A stretch of 64,000 nt of DNA, from positions 1,674,001-1,738,000 of the forward strand of contig NZ_CP138214.1 in the NCBI RefSeq assembly GCF_034043515.1, read 5' to 3'. Positions 1 to 8,853 of the stretch are shown piece by piece. Every line of letters begins with the position of its first letter. The stretch's first letter is position 1. Origin of the DNA: Pseudomonas sp. MUP55 (GTDB lineage Bacteria; Pseudomonadota; Gammaproteobacteria; Pseudomonadales; Pseudomonadaceae). The notes under the pieces were generated by a model, which saw nothing but the letters and a program-made list of their open reading frames with translations, did no database searches and had not been told where the DNA came from. The translations under genes and the position numbers were made by a program.

Positions 1-305
1 ACCACACCCGGCACCAGTTCGGCGACAACCACTTCAGCGCTCTTGCCCAAGTGCTTGAGCGCCGAAGCCAGGGTAAACCCCATGCCCAAACCACCGATCA
101 GCACCCGCGAGTTCGGGCGCCCGGCGACTTTACGGCAGGGAATTTCCGCCAGGGCGTCTTCGGAACCGTGCATGCGCGTGTTCATCAACTGACCACCGTC
201 ACCGCCCTGGATCTTGATGACGAAATCTTCGCCGTATTCGAACAGGCACAAGGCACCGCCGTTATCGGGGATCGGAGTGGTGTCCAGCAGAATGAAACGT
301 TTCAT
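1..305 (-). CDS. Spermidine synthase-like methyltransferase fold protein (3' part outside window)
   Basis: Only the first ~101 codons are present; the gene runs off the left edge of the window. The protein starts MKRFILLDTTPIPDNGG and reaches a glycine-rich GGLGMGF motif near residue 71, which fits the nucleotide-binding motif I of the spermidine synthase / class I methyltransferase fold. Family members of this type in Pseudomonas are annotated as spermidine synthase-like, but the catalytic region that would separate a true aminopropyltransferase from a generic methyltransferase lies outside the window. The start is the ATG read leftward from 305. No strong Shine-Dalgarno is visible. The assignment is from sequence resemblance only. 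Confidence 0.7.
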   Translation of the reverse strand, partial: MKRFILLDTTPIPDNGGALCLFEYGEDFVIKIQGGDGGQLMNTRMHGSEDALAEIPCRKVAGRPNSRVLIGGLGMGFTLASALKHLGKSAEVVVAELVPGV

Positions 306-383
306 GGAAATCTCATTGGGAAGGGCATTCTTGCGCGGTTGGGAGTAGCCTTGTGACATTCCGGTCAGGCCATGGAGCCATCG

Positions 384-662
384 ATGAAGTGCAGCATTCT
401 AACGGTCATTGTGCTTGGCGCGCTCACATTGGGTGCGGCGCAGGCGCAGGAGTTGCAAACCGTGCCGGTCGCACCTGCGCCAACCCCCGGCGCGCCGGGG
501 ACGCCAACGCCCACGTTGTACCCGCAGGTCACGCCGCCCGTGGTGCCTAAAACCAACGGCTCGCCGCCCCTGGCGCCCATCGTGCTGCCGACGCCGCCAA
601 AGGACCAGACCGTCCCAGGCTTGCAGCAGAACGACAACAAGCCGAAGACCCCAGGCGGTTAA
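384..662 (+). CDS. Small proline-rich secreted protein, function unknown
   Basis: A 92-residue protein. It begins with a short positive N-terminus and a hydrophobic stretch (SILTVIVLGALTLG) ending AQA-QE, a good Sec signal peptide with cleavage near residue 21. The mature part is low complexity and rich in Pro and Thr, with repeated PAPTP and PPVVP type segments, so it is probably extended and periplasmic or envelope-exposed. I chose the ATG at 384 over 372 because GGAG at 374-377 is well placed for it. Its TAA stop shares the TTAA at 659-662 with the stop of the convergent downstream gene. No family is recognised. Confidence 0.65.
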   Translation: MKCSILTVIVLGALTLGAAQAQELQTVPVAPAPTPGAPGTPTPTLYPQVTPPVVPKTNGSPPLAPIVLPTPPKDQTVPGLQQNDNKPKTPGG

Positions 663-1132
663 AACTGTTGCGACAGCAGTTGCCCGTCCGCCATGCGCAA
701 GCGCTTGGACAGGGCGATGGCAATCGCACGGATGATCTTGGCCGCCACCCTGGGCGCTTCGTTGAGCATTTTTTCCAGCGCGTCCTTGCCCAGGTTCAGC
801 AGTACACAGTCGGTGGCCGCAACGCAGCTGGCCGAGCGCCGTTCACCGTCGAGCACGGCCATTTCGCCAAAGGCCCTACCGCTGCGCAAGGTGGCGATGG
901 TCAGGCGTTCGCCGGTGTGGTTGGTCTTCTGCACCGCCACCTGGCCGCTGTGGAGGATGCACATGAAGGTGCCCGCATCGCCTTCCAGGAAAATCACCTC
1001 ATCCTGAGCAATGCTGCTGATATTGAAATAGCCAGCGGCGATATGAAAATCTTCCGGCAGCAGCGGGTCGAACAGGCCGCAGTCCATCAGCATGTCGCGG
1101 ATTTCATCGTTAAGCAGAGTGGGTTGTGACAT
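659..1132 (-). CDS. Stand-alone cyclic nucleotide-binding domain protein (Crp-type sensor domain, no DNA-binding domain)
   Basis: A 157-residue protein made of one cNMP-binding beta-roll. Residues ~30-125 follow the Crp/PKA regulatory domain pattern, including the phosphate-binding cassette FGEMAVLDGERRSA around residues 89-102 with the expected Glu and Arg. After the C-helix (KIIRAIAIALSKRLR) the protein ends, so it lacks the helix-turn-helix of Crp/Fnr regulators and is probably not a transcription factor. Pseudomonads are known to carry small cAMP-binding proteins of this kind; a partner is not evident here. It is convergent with the secreted protein gene, sharing a 4-bp overlap of stop codons. 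Confidence 0.75.
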   Translation of the reverse strand: MSQPTLLNDEIRDMLMDCGLFDPLLPEDFHIAAGYFNISSIAQDEVIFLEGDAGTFMCILHSGQVAVQKTNHTGERLTIATLRSGRAFGEMAVLDGERRSASCVAATDCVLLNLGKDALEKMLNEAPRVAAKIIRAIAIALSKRLRMADGQLLSQQF

Positions 1133-1202
1133 AGCGGCAATCTTGATCCATCAATCCGGTAGGCGGTCCTGTGTTCAGACGGGACCGCCTCACACTAAGT
1201 TC

Positions 1203-3245
1203 TCAAATCAGTTCCAGCGCCTTGAACACGAAGGCGTATTCGAGTGCTACGTCACGTAATCCCTGGTAACGACCGCTCATGCCACCGTGCCCGGCACCCA
1301 GTTCGGTCTTGAGCAGCAGCAGGTTGTCGTCCGTCTTGGTGTCACGCAGTTTGGCCACCCACTTGGCCGCTTCCCAGTACTGCACGCGACTGTCGTTGTA
1401 GCCGGCAATCACCAGCATGTGCGGGTAGGCCTGGGCACGCACGTTTTCGTAAGGCGCATACGCCTTGATGCGCGCATAGACCTCGGGCTCCTGCGGGTTG
1501 CCCCATTCGTCGTACTCGGTGACGGTCAGCGGCAGTTCCGGGTCGAGCATTGTGTTGAGCACGTCCACAAACGGCACTTCGGCAATCGCCGCCTGGAACA
1601 GCTCCGGACGCTGGTTGAGCACGGCGCCGATCAACAGGCCGCCGGCGCTGCCGCCGCTGATCGCCAGTTGCCGGGAGGTGGTCAGGCCCTGGTCGATGAG
1701 GTGTTCGGCGCAGGCGATGAAATCGCTGAAGGTGTTCTGTTTGTGTTCCTGCTTGCCGTTGCGATACCAGGCCTCACCCAGTTCGCCGCCGCCGCGTACA
1801 TGGGCGATGGCAAACGCCACGCCACGGTCCAGCAGGCTCAGCCGCGCATGGGAAAACCACGGATCCAGGCTCGAGCCATAGGCGCCGTAGCCGTACAGGT
1901 ACAGCGGCGTCGGCTTGCCCAGTTGGTCACGCCTGACCACCAGGCTGATCGGCACCTGGGTGCCGTCGGCGGACGTGGCCCACAGGCGTTGGCTGACATA
2001 GTCGTCGGCATTGAACACGCCGAGGACCGGGGTTTGCTTGAGCACCTGTTGGGCACCGCTGGCCAGTTCCAGCTGGCGCACCTGGGCCGGGCGGTTCAGG
2101 GCTTCGTAGCGCAGGCGGATCTTGTCGCTGGCAAATTCCAGGCTGTTCTGTACGTAGAGGCTGTAAGCCGCGTCAGGCAATTCCACGCGGTAGGCCGGAA
2201 CGCCCTGGGGGTGCACTTCGATCACCGGCAGGCCGCCAATGCGCAGGCTCAAGGTCATGGCGTTGGCATTGAGGCTGACCCCGTCAAGCATCACCTCGTC
2301 GCTGTGGGGGATCAGGTTCTGCCAGTCGGCTTCGGTGGGCACCGTGCCCGTGTCGGCGGCGACGAACAGCGCGTAGTTGATACCGTCACGGTTGCTGCGG
2401 ATAAACCAGGTCCACTGGCCGTTCAACTGGCCGTGGTCGACATCGTATTCGTGGTCTTCCACCCTTGGCGCCAGGCAGGTGAAGTCCTGGTGCGGCTGGT
2501 CGGCATCCAGCGCCCAGATTTCGCTGGTGGTCTTGCTGCCCAGGGCCAGCAGCAGCTGGCGCTCGGAGCTGGAGCGGTAGCAGTGCAGGAAGAAACGTCC
2601 GTCGGGTTCGTGGAACACTTCCTGCGCCGCTGTGCCGTCCAGGCGGTAGCGATAGAGTTTGTGCGGACGGTGGGTGTCGTCCAGTTCGCCGAAGAACAGC
2701 GTGAGGCTGTCGTTGGCCCAGGTCATGCTGCCGTCGCAGTTGTCGAACACCAGTTCGCTGACCTTGTCCGTCGCCAATTCCTTCACGTACAGGGTGTAGA
2801 TCTCTTCACCGCTGGTGTCGAGGCTGTAGGCCAGGCGCTGATGGTCGGGGCTGATGCTGAACGCGCCGAGGGAAAAAAAGCCGCCATTGGCCAGCACGTT
2901 CGGGTCCAGCAGCAGTTCTTCGCTGCTTTCGTCCACCTGGTTGCTGTCATCGGCCGGGCGGCGGCAGCGGTAGTGGCGCGCGTACTCGTCACCGGCGGTG
3001 GTGCGGGTGTAATACAGATACGGGCCCCAGGGGGAGGGCAGGGACAAGTCGGTTTCCAGGATACGGCCCTTGATCTCGTCGAACAGGCTCTCGCGCAGCG
3101 CCTGCTGGTCGGCGAGTTGCGCTTCTTGCCAGGCGTTTTCGGCCTTGAGGTAATCGAGGACTTCAGTGCTGTCACGTTCCTGCAGCCAGGCGTACGGGTC
3201 TGGGCCTGGGGCCTTGCGGGCAATCGGTGCGGTCGAAATAGGCAT
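1203..3245 (-). CDS. ptrB: Oligopeptidase B (S9 family serine peptidase)
   Basis: A 680-residue cytoplasmic serine peptidase that cleaves short peptides, in the family usually after Arg or Lys. The N-terminal two thirds is a seven-bladed beta-propeller that filters substrate size. The C-terminal alpha/beta hydrolase carries the nucleophile in GGSAGG near residue 532, an Asp in GYNDSRVQ near 617 and a His in GAGHGG near 653. The length matches oligopeptidase B. An in-frame upstream ATG at 3311 would add 22 residues of non-family sequence, so I chose the ATG at 3245, which begins MPISTAPIARK. It is transcribed divergently from the membrane protein gene at 3336. Confidence 0.92.
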   Translation of the reverse strand: MPISTAPIARKAPGPDPYAWLQERDSTEVLDYLKAENAWQEAQLADQQALRESLFDEIKGRILETDLSLPSPWGPYLYYTRTTAGDEYARHYRCRRPADDSNQVDESSEELLLDPNVLANGGFFSLGAFSISPDHQRLAYSLDTSGEEIYTLYVKELATDKVSELVFDNCDGSMTWANDSLTLFFGELDDTHRPHKLYRYRLDGTAAQEVFHEPDGRFFLHCYRSSSERQLLLALGSKTTSEIWALDADQPHQDFTCLAPRVEDHEYDVDHGQLNGQWTWFIRSNRDGINYALFVAADTGTVPTEADWQNLIPHSDEVMLDGVSLNANAMTLSLRIGGLPVIEVHPQGVPAYRVELPDAAYSLYVQNSLEFASDKIRLRYEALNRPAQVRQLELASGAQQVLKQTPVLGVFNADDYVSQRLWATSADGTQVPISLVVRRDQLGKPTPLYLYGYGAYGSSLDPWFSHARLSLLDRGVAFAIAHVRGGGELGEAWYRNGKQEHKQNTFSDFIACAEHLIDQGLTTSRQLAISGGSAGGLLIGAVLNQRPELFQAAIAEVPFVDVLNTMLDPELPLTVTEYDEWGNPQEPEVYARIKAYAPYENVRAQAYPHMLVIAGYNDSRVQYWEAAKWVAKLRDTKTDDNLLLLKTELGAGHGGMSGRYQGLRDVALEYAFVFKALELI

Positions 3246-3335
3246 GGACAATTCTCTATCTGGCGGACGGTGGCCGGCATTGCAGCCGCGACACGCAAAA
3301 GTCGTTATCATAGCCGCCTCTTTGCCAGCCTTGCC

Positions 3336-3797
3336 ATGGACACCATGACCGAGAACGACTATCTGACCGCTTGGGGCCTTTACGCCTTCGCCGCATTGGG
3401 CTGCCTGTTAGTGTGGTGGCGCATGACCCGCTGGATCTGGCGCTGGCTGCGCGAGCCGTTGCAGTTGCTGATGGCGGTGCTGTTGCTCAGCCCCACCATC
3501 GTCGACCCGGTCAAGACCCAGTTCGCGCCGGCCGTGGCGATCACGGCCCTGGACCTGCTGCTCAAGGTCGGCAACAACGCGTGGCGCGCCATCTCCGACC
3601 TGTTCATGTACACGATGATCGTGTTCGGGCTGTACATCGTGTTCGTGCTGATCCGCTGGCCCATCGAGCGCGCCGCCAAGGCCCGCCGCGAGCGCAAGGC
3701 TGCCATGGATGCCGCGTTGGCCGCCGAGCCGGAAGACGACGAACCGTTCCGTCGTCCGGCGCCCACTGGTGGCATGCGGGTCGAACCGCGCCTTTAA
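3336..3797 (+). CDS. Conserved inner-membrane protein of unknown function
   Basis: A 153-residue protein with about three hydrophobic segments: residues ~11-28, ~41-56 and ~90-110. An Arg/Lys-rich stretch follows (RAAKARRERK) and then an acidic, proline-containing cytoplasmic tail. ATGs at 3336 and 3345 are both possible starts; the earlier one is used. It lies 30 nt upstream of the amidotransferase gene and may be co-transcribed with it. I do not recognise a characterised family; the size is far too small for a full transporter. Confidence 0.75.
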   Translation: MDTMTENDYLTAWGLYAFAALGCLLVWWRMTRWIWRWLREPLQLLMAVLLLSPTIVDPVKTQFAPAVAITALDLLLKVGNNAWRAISDLFMYTMIVFGLYIVFVLIRWPIERAAKARRERKAAMDAALAAEPEDDEPFRRPAPTGGMRVEPRL

Positions 3798-3827
3798 CGT
3801 TGTCTGCCCTGCAGCGAGAGCCCTGGC

Positions 3828-4604
3828 ATGTGTGAATTATTGGGCATGAGTGCCAACGTCCCCACCGATATCGTGTTCAGCTTCACCGGGCTGATGCAGC
3901 GCGGTGGGCGCACCGGCCCGCATCGCGACGGCTGGGGCATCGCCTTCTACGAAGGCCGTGGCCTGAGGCTGTTCCAGGACCCGGCCGCGAGCAGCGAGTC
4001 GGAAGTCGCGTTGCTGGTGCAGCGTTATCCCATCAAGAGCGAAGTGGTGATCGGGCACATCCGCCAGGCCAACGTCGGCAAGGTGAGCCTGGCCAATACC
4101 CACCCGTTCGTGCGCGAACTGTGGGGGCGCAACTGGTGTTTTGCGCACAACGGTCAACTGGCGGACTTCAACCCCCGCGCCACCTTCTACCGACCGGTAG
4201 GCGACACCGACAGCGAAGCGGCGTTCTGCGACCTGCTGAACCGCGTGCGCGAAGCCTTCCCGGAGCCGGTGGACATCGAGCAGATGCTGCCTGACCTGAT
4301 CGCCGCCTGTGCCGAATACCGCAGCAAAGGCGTGTTCAACTGCCTGCTCAGCGATGGCGACTGGCTGTTTTGCTACTGTTCGACCAAACTGGCGCAGATT
4401 ACCCGACGCGCTCCGTTTGGTCCGGCCCGCTTGAAAGATGTCGACGTGATCGTCGATTTTCAGGCCGAAACCACCCCCAATGACGTAGTAACGGTGATCG
4501 CCACCGAACCGTTGACCGACAACGAAAACTGGACCCGCTACGAGCCGGGCCAATGGAGCCTGTGGCGGCGCGGCGAATGCGTCAGCCAGGGCGTTACCGA
4601 ATAA
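3828..4604 (+). CDS. Class II glutamine amidotransferase, YafJ family
   Basis: A 258-residue protein with an N-terminal nucleophile glutaminase fold. The catalytic Cys is residue 2 (MCELLGMS), exposed after removal of the initiator Met. The conserved [10 protein letters not shown] and the substrate-loop segment IGHIRQAN are present. Such enzymes release ammonia from glutamine, or hydrolyse a gamma-glutamyl bond, but no synthetase domain is attached and the acceptor for the YafJ family is unknown. It sits between two membrane protein genes in an apparent three-gene unit, 10 nt before the DUF2937 gene. Confidence 0.85.
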   Translation: MCELLGMSANVPTDIVFSFTGLMQRGGRTGPHRDGWGIAFYEGRGLRLFQDPAASSESEVALLVQRYPIKSEVVIGHIRQANVGKVSLANTHPFVRELWGRNWCFAHNGQLADFNPRATFYRPVGDTDSEAAFCDLLNRVREAFPEPVDIEQMLPDLIAACAEYRSKGVFNCLLSDGDWLFCYCSTKLAQITRRAPFGPARLKDVDVIVDFQAETTPNDVVTVIATEPLTDNENWTRYEPGQWSLWRRGECVSQGVTE

Positions 4605-4614
4605 GGAATCGACC

Positions 4615-5157
4615 ATGTTGCTCAGTTATCTGCGGTTGGTGCTGTTTGCCATTGGCTTGTTGGTCGGCGTGCAAGTGCCGGGGTTTATCAACGATTACGC
4701 CAAGCGCGTCGAAGCTCACCTGATCGAGGCCCAGACCGGCCTGCGCGGGTTTGAGTCCACCGCGCAGCAGTTCTTCAACGGTGACCTGCAAGCCCTGGTG
4801 GCGCATTACCGCGCCAGCGATGATCCGGTGTTCCAGAGCGACGCCAGCAGCCTGGGCGCGATGCTCGATCGCCAGGTGGAGTTGGACAAGCAATTCCAGG
4901 CCATGCAAGGCCCCTGGTACATCCGCGCTCTGCAAGTGGCGGTGGCCGCCGACCCGGATATCCGCCTGGAAACCTGGAATGGCTACAGCTACCAGATCCT
5001 GCTGACCCCCGAAGCCATGGGCTGGGGCCTGGGCGGGGCGATGCTGTTGTCGTTCGGCATCGAATGCCTGTATCGACTGATCGACTGGGTGGTGCTGGGC
5101 GGCCGGCGCCTGCGCCAGAGCCGGCCGATCGAAGAGCGCGACCTGAAGGGCCTCTAA
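4615..5157 (+). CDS. DUF2937 family membrane protein
   Basis: A 180-residue protein with a membrane segment at each end: residues ~5-25 (LRLVLFAIGLLVGVQV) and ~140-165 (GWGLGGAMLLSFGIECLY). The soluble loop of about 110 residues between them is predicted on the periplasmic side. The layout and length match DUF2937. The role is unknown. It starts 10 nt after the amidotransferase stop, with AAGGAA ahead of the ATG, so it is very likely in the same transcript. A REPIN begins 18 nt after its stop. Confidence 0.8.
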   Translation: MLLSYLRLVLFAIGLLVGVQVPGFINDYAKRVEAHLIEAQTGLRGFESTAQQFFNGDLQALVAHYRASDDPVFQSDASSLGAMLDRQVELDKQFQAMQGPWYIRALQVAVAADPDIRLETWNGYSYQILLTPEAMGWGLGGAMLLSFGIECLYRLIDWVVLGGRRLRQSRPIEERDLKGL

Positions 5158-5174
5158 ACCTTCACTCAATCCAA

Positions 5175-5263
5175 TGTAGGAGGGGGCTTGCCCCCGATAG
5201 CAGAGTGTCAGTCAGCCTATTTCCAGCTGACCCACCGCTATCGGGGGCAAGCCCCCTCCCACA
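5175..5263. repeat. REPIN A1 (GGGGGCTTGCCCCC family)
   Basis: Two inverted REP arms (about 25 bp each, running from TGTAGGAGG to CTCCCACA) flank a variable centre. Each arm contains its own small GGGGGCTTGCCCCC hairpin. It lies directly after the DUF2937 stop and before the end of the convergent LysR gene. Confidence 0.9.
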
Positions 5264-5279
5264 TGTGTATCCGGTTTAT

Positions 5280-6194
5280 TCAGTGGCTCAGCACCATCCG
5301 CGCTTCGCCGACTTCCTCGGCGTACCTGGCCACCACCTTCTGGCACAACCCCACAATCTCCTCCACCAGTTCCACCCCGACACGCCACGACACCACCACC
5401 TGCAGGTTCGGCAGTTTCTGCGCCATCGGCAGCATCACCAGCTCTCCACGTTCCAGCTCTTCGCTGACCAGCACCGGCGGCAGCGCGCCAATGCCGAAAC
5501 CATCGCGCAGCAAGCGGGTGATGGCCGATACCGAATTCACGCAGTTCATCCGCGGCGCGGCGACGCCATTGGCCTGCATCAGGCTCAGTACATCCTGGTG
5601 CGGGTGGGAGTTTTTCGAGTAGGTGATGATGCGCTCCTGAGCCAATTCGGCGAGGGACGCGTAATCGCGGTTGTAGATCGAGTGGCTGGCGACAATCCAG
5701 GCCATGGGGTGGCTGGCCAATTCCAGGCTGCGCACGGTTTCGAGGCGCAGCAGGTCGGTTTGCAGGATCAGGTCGAGAAAGCCTTTTTGCAGCTGATCGC
5801 TTAAGTTCAGTGCGGTATCGGCGACCAACTCGATTTCCACCAGCGGGTACAGGTTCATCAACTCGGCGACCAACGGGCTCAGCCACGTGTGGATCACGGT
5901 GTCCATCGCGCCGATCCGAATCCGTCCGACCTTGCTGCTGGTGGTTTCCAGGGACTGCTTCAAGCCCTGCATGGTCACCATCATCTGCTCGGCATAATCG
6001 AGCACCTTCAAGCCTTCCGGGGTCAGGCTCACGCCGCGCGAATCGCGCAGGAACAGCTTCACTCCCAACTCGCTTTCCAGCACAGCAATGCGGCTGGAAA
6101 TCGAAGCCTGAGTGGTGAACAGCTTTTCGGCGGTCAGGCGGAAACTCTTGAGCTTGGCCACCCAGACGAAGGTTTCGAGGAACTTCAAATTCAT
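5280..6194 (-). CDS. LysR family transcriptional regulator, probable regulator of pxpABC
   Basis: A 304-residue LysR protein. The N-terminal winged helix-turn-helix occupies residues ~1-60 (SFRLTAEKLFTTQASISSRI), followed by the linker helix and a two-lobed periplasmic-binding-like effector domain from ~90 to the end. It is divergent from pxpA across a 177-bp intergenic region, the usual LysR arrangement, so control of 5-oxoproline catabolism is a reasonable inference. The effector is unknown. The region holds a 7-bp-arm inverted repeat (6303-6323) that could be an operator. Confidence 0.88.
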   Translation of the reverse strand: MNLKFLETFVWVAKLKSFRLTAEKLFTTQASISSRIAVLESELGVKLFLRDSRGVSLTPEGLKVLDYAEQMMVTMQGLKQSLETTSSKVGRIRIGAMDTVIHTWLSPLVAELMNLYPLVEIELVADTALNLSDQLQKGFLDLILQTDLLRLETVRSLELASHPMAWIVASHSIYNRDYASLAELAQERIITYSKNSHPHQDVLSLMQANGVAAPRMNCVNSVSAITRLLRDGFGIGALPPVLVSEELERGELVMLPMAQKLPNLQVVVSWRVGVELVEEIVGLCQKVVARYAEEVGEARMVLSH

Positions 6195-6302
6195 GGGATC
6201 AACTTTTTCTTATGCTTGGATCGGTTTTTATTAGTTGGACGCCGCACCGGGCCAGCGCCAAAAATCGAAGCGTTCCACGATAAGCGTCGTTGGGTTTGAG
6301 GA

Positions 6303-6323
6303 CAACATCGTTGCGAGATGTTG
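6303..6323. promoter_or_regulatory. Inverted repeat upstream of pxpA, possible LysR operator
   Basis: CAACATC and GATGTTG form perfect 7-bp arms separated by 7 bp, in the LysR-pxpA divergent region and 48 nt ahead of the pxpA GTG. The spacing does not give the classical T-N11-A LysR core, so the assignment to the regulator is tentative. Confidence 0.35.
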
Positions 6324-6371
6324 GTAAAAGATCCCACACTACAAAAAAACAAAGCCTACAGGAGCGACCCC

Positions 6372-7112
6372 GTGAGCCGCCTGCTATTGAATTGCGACAT
6401 CGGCGAGAGTTTTGGCAACTGGACGATGGGTCTGGACGCCGAAGTCATGCCGTTCATCGATTGCGCCAACGTGGCCTGCGGCTTCCATGCCGGCGACCCG
6501 AGCATCATGCGCAAGACCGTCAGCCTGGCGCTCAAGCACGGCGTGAAAATAGGCGCACACCCGGCCTACCAGGACCTTCAGGGGTTCGGCCGGCGCTCCA
6601 TGAATTACACACCCCAGGAAATCCAGGACCTGCTGCACTACCAGATCGGTGCGCTGGACGGGATCTGCCGGGCACAAGGTGGCCGCGTCAGTTACGTGAA
6701 ACCCCACGGTGCGATGTACAACGACATGATGGCCAACCCCGCACAACTGCGCGCGGTGATCCAGGCCGTGGCCGCCTACGGCGATCTGCCCCTGATGGTG
6801 CTGGCCATGCGCGACAACAGCGCGGCCCAGGCCTTGGCTGACGAATTCGGCGTGAGCCTGTGGTTCGAAGCCTTTGCCGACCGCGCCTATGACAGCAGGG
6901 GCCACCTGGTTTCGCGCCAGTTGCCGGGCGCGGTGCACCACGATGCCGAGACCATCGTCAACCAGGCGGTGACCCTCTCACGTGGCGAGGCGCTGACCGC
7001 CAGCGACGGCAGCGCGCTGGTGCTGCAAGCCAACACCTTGTGCGTGCACGGTGATAACGCCAGCTCGGTGGCCGCGGTGCAGCGTATCCACCAGGCGTTG
7101 AAGCCAGCATGA
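6372..7112 (+). CDS. pxpA: 5-oxoprolinase subunit A (LamB/YcsF family)
   Basis: A 246-residue subunit of the ATP-dependent PxpABC 5-oxoprolinase, which opens 5-oxo-L-proline to glutamate. The conserved family start [11 protein letters not shown] and the [11 protein letters not shown] segment are present. The GTG at 6372 was chosen because AGGAG sits 7 nt upstream and the family's conserved sequence begins right there; the ATG at 6318 would add 18 unrelated residues. The end overlaps the next gene by ATGA, typical of translational coupling in this operon. Confidence 0.92.
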   Translation: MSRLLLNCDIGESFGNWTMGLDAEVMPFIDCANVACGFHAGDPSIMRKTVSLALKHGVKIGAHPAYQDLQGFGRRSMNYTPQEIQDLLHYQIGALDGICRAQGGRVSYVKPHGAMYNDMMANPAQLRAVIQAVAAYGDLPLMVLAMRDNSAAQALADEFGVSLWFEAFADRAYDSRGHLVSRQLPGAVHHDAETIVNQAVTLSRGEALTASDGSALVLQANTLCVHGDNASSVAAVQRIHQALKPA

Positions 7113-7813
7113 AGCTACGGATTGAAGTGGTGGCCATCGACTGCCTGATGGTGCGGCTGTTCGATGAGATTGCCGAAGCCAACATGCCGTGGATGCTTGC
7201 CGCCACCCAGCGTCTGCGCAGCGGGTTTGGCAGTGCCTTGGTCGACCTGGTGCCGTCCTACACTACCCTGATGGTGCATTACGACCTCGCCGCGCTCGAC
7301 CCGGCCCAGGCACGGGCACTGATCGACCTGGCCCTGACTGATCTGCAGCCCCAGGCCTCGGGCGCTGGCCGCTGCCATGTACTGCCGGTGTGGTACGACC
7401 TGAGCGTCGGCCCGGAACTGAGCTTGCTCTCACAACGCAGCGGGCTGGCGGTGGCTGAAGTGATTCGTCGACACAGCACCCATACCTATCAAGTGTTCGC
7501 CCTCGGCTTCGCCCCCGGTTTCGCCTTTATGGGGCTGGTGGACGAAAGCCTCGCCACGCCGCGCCTGAGCACGCCGCGTAAGCGCGTCGCGGCCGGCAGC
7601 GTGGGGATTGCCGAGCGGCAAACCGCCGCCTATCCGGTGGTGTCCCCCGGTGGCTGGAACCTGATCGGACGCACCCCAGCCAAACTGTTTGACCGCGAGC
7701 GTGACGGTTACAGCCTGATGCAGCCGGGCGACACGGTGCGCTTCGAGGCGGTTGGCCACGCAGAGTTCGTCAACCTGGGTGGCGATGACACGCCTTTGGA
7801 GGCGCAGGCATGA
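7109..7813 (+). CDS. pxpB: 5-oxoprolinase subunit B (KipI/allophanate hydrolase-1 family)
   Basis: A 234-residue protein with the conserved [10 protein letters not shown] motif near residue 133 and the [13 protein letters not shown] segment that characterises KipI/PxpB. With PxpC it forms the PxpBC component that works with PxpA on 5-oxoproline. ATGA overlaps join it to pxpA upstream and pxpC downstream, so the three subunits are probably made in a coordinated way. Older annotations call such genes allophanate hydrolase subunit 1, but no urea amidolyase context is present here. Confidence 0.92.
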   Translation: MKLRIEVVAIDCLMVRLFDEIAEANMPWMLAATQRLRSGFGSALVDLVPSYTTLMVHYDLAALDPAQARALIDLALTDLQPQASGAGRCHVLPVWYDLSVGPELSLLSQRSGLAVAEVIRRHSTHTYQVFALGFAPGFAFMGLVDESLATPRLSTPRKRVAAGSVGIAERQTAAYPVVSPGGWNLIGRTPAKLFDRERDGYSLMQPGDTVRFEAVGHAEFVNLGGDDTPLEAQA

Positions 7814-8718
7814 GCCGCTTGATGATCGAGGCCAGCACGCCGCTGTGCCTGTTGCAGGATGCCGGGCGTTTCGGCGTGCGCCACCTGGGCGTGACCCAGG
7901 GCGGTGCGTTGGACTGGGTGTCGATGTCGTGGGCCAATTGGCTGTTGGGCAACGCGCTGGATGCGCCGGTGGTGGAAATCACCCTGGGCGGCTTTACCGT
8001 ACAGGCGCAGGAGTACTGCCTGCTGGCCCTGGCCGGTGCCGACCTTGGCGCCTTTATCGACGAACGTGCAATCAGCCCTGGGCGCAGTTTTATCCTGCAA
8101 AGAGGCCAGCGCTTGCGCTTTACCCAGCCGTTCAAGGGCGCGCGGGCTTACCTGGCGGCGCCGGGCGGGTTCGATGCGCCCGATGTGCTGGGCAGTTGCG
8201 CGACGGTGGTGCGCGAAGAACTGGGCGGCGTGGACGGTTTGGGCAAGGCGTTGGCCGAAGGCGGGCGCCTGGCCTATTCCGGCACTGGTGGGGCGATGAA
8301 AGTGCTGACTCACCCGGATCTGCCATCCGCTGCCCCACTGGACGTGATCGTCGGCGCACAGATCGGCCAGTTCAGCGGCCAGAGCCTGTTCGATGCCTTC
8401 AATACCGACTGGGCCCTCGACAGCCGCGCCGACCGCATGGGCATGCGCCTGCTGGGCACGCCGTTGCAGTATCAGGGGCCGTCGTTGATTTCCGAAGGCA
8501 TCCCTCTGGGCGCGGTCCAAGTCCCGCCGGATGGGCAGCCGATTGTGTTGCTCAATGATCGGCAGACCATTGGTGGATACCCAAGGTTGGGGGCGCTGAC
8601 GCCATTGGCGCTGGCAAGGCTGGCGCAGTGCCTGCCGGGGGAGAAGGTGCGCTTGGCACCGGTGGTGCAGGAAACGGCGCATCGACAGCACGTCGAGTAC
8701 TTGCGCCGGTTCAACTAA
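7810..8718 (+). CDS. pxpC: 5-oxoprolinase subunit C (KipA/biotin-dependent carboxyltransferase-like)
   Basis: A 302-residue protein of the KipA/allophanate hydrolase-2 family. Conserved features include the N-terminal LLQDAGRFG, the ALDWVSM region and the C-terminal RQTIGGYPRLG. It completes the pxpABC operon; no permease gene follows, unlike in some bacteria, so uptake must come from elsewhere. A REPIN starts 17 nt after the stop, where the transcript probably ends or is stabilised. Confidence 0.92.
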   Translation: MSRLMIEASTPLCLLQDAGRFGVRHLGVTQGGALDWVSMSWANWLLGNALDAPVVEITLGGFTVQAQEYCLLALAGADLGAFIDERAISPGRSFILQRGQRLRFTQPFKGARAYLAAPGGFDAPDVLGSCATVVREELGGVDGLGKALAEGGRLAYSGTGGAMKVLTHPDLPSAAPLDVIVGAQIGQFSGQSLFDAFNTDWALDSRADRMGMRLLGTPLQYQGPSLISEGIPLGAVQVPPDGQPIVLLNDRQTIGGYPRLGALTPLALARLAQCLPGEKVRLAPVVQETAHRQHVEYLRRFN

Positions 8719-8734
8719 ACACCACAGTCCAAAG

Positions 8735-8823
8735 TGTGGGAGGGGGCTTGCTCCCGATGGCGGTGTGTCAGTCAACTGATCAGTGACTGGACTATGGCTA
8801 TCGGGGGCAAGCCCCCTCCCACA
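8735..8823. repeat. REPIN A2
   Basis: Inverted pair of GTGGGAGGGGGCTTG-type REP arms with a ~35-bp centre. The left arm has CTCCC in place of CCCCC. It lies between the convergent ends of pxpC and the VWA gene and fills most of that 135-bp gap. Confidence 0.9.
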
Positions 8824-8853
8824 GGGGATCTCCTACAGGGCTTGGATTTTCAT

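Noticed and set aside
1287..3797. 836-codon open frame on the plus strand opposite ptrB
   Set aside because: It is antisense to a well supported peptidase and shows no family features; long antisense frames are common in GC-rich codon usage. The same applies to 30943-32934, 34623-37088 and 48296-50860.
5175..5263. Repeated hairpins as a CRISPR array
   Set aside because: The repeats are scattered, one doublet per intergenic region, with no regular spacers and no cas genes; they are REPINs.
6318..6371. ATG at 6318 as the start of pxpA
   Set aside because: It falls inside the inverted repeat, has no ribosome site, and the 18 added residues are not part of the PxpA family; the GTG at 6372 is better.
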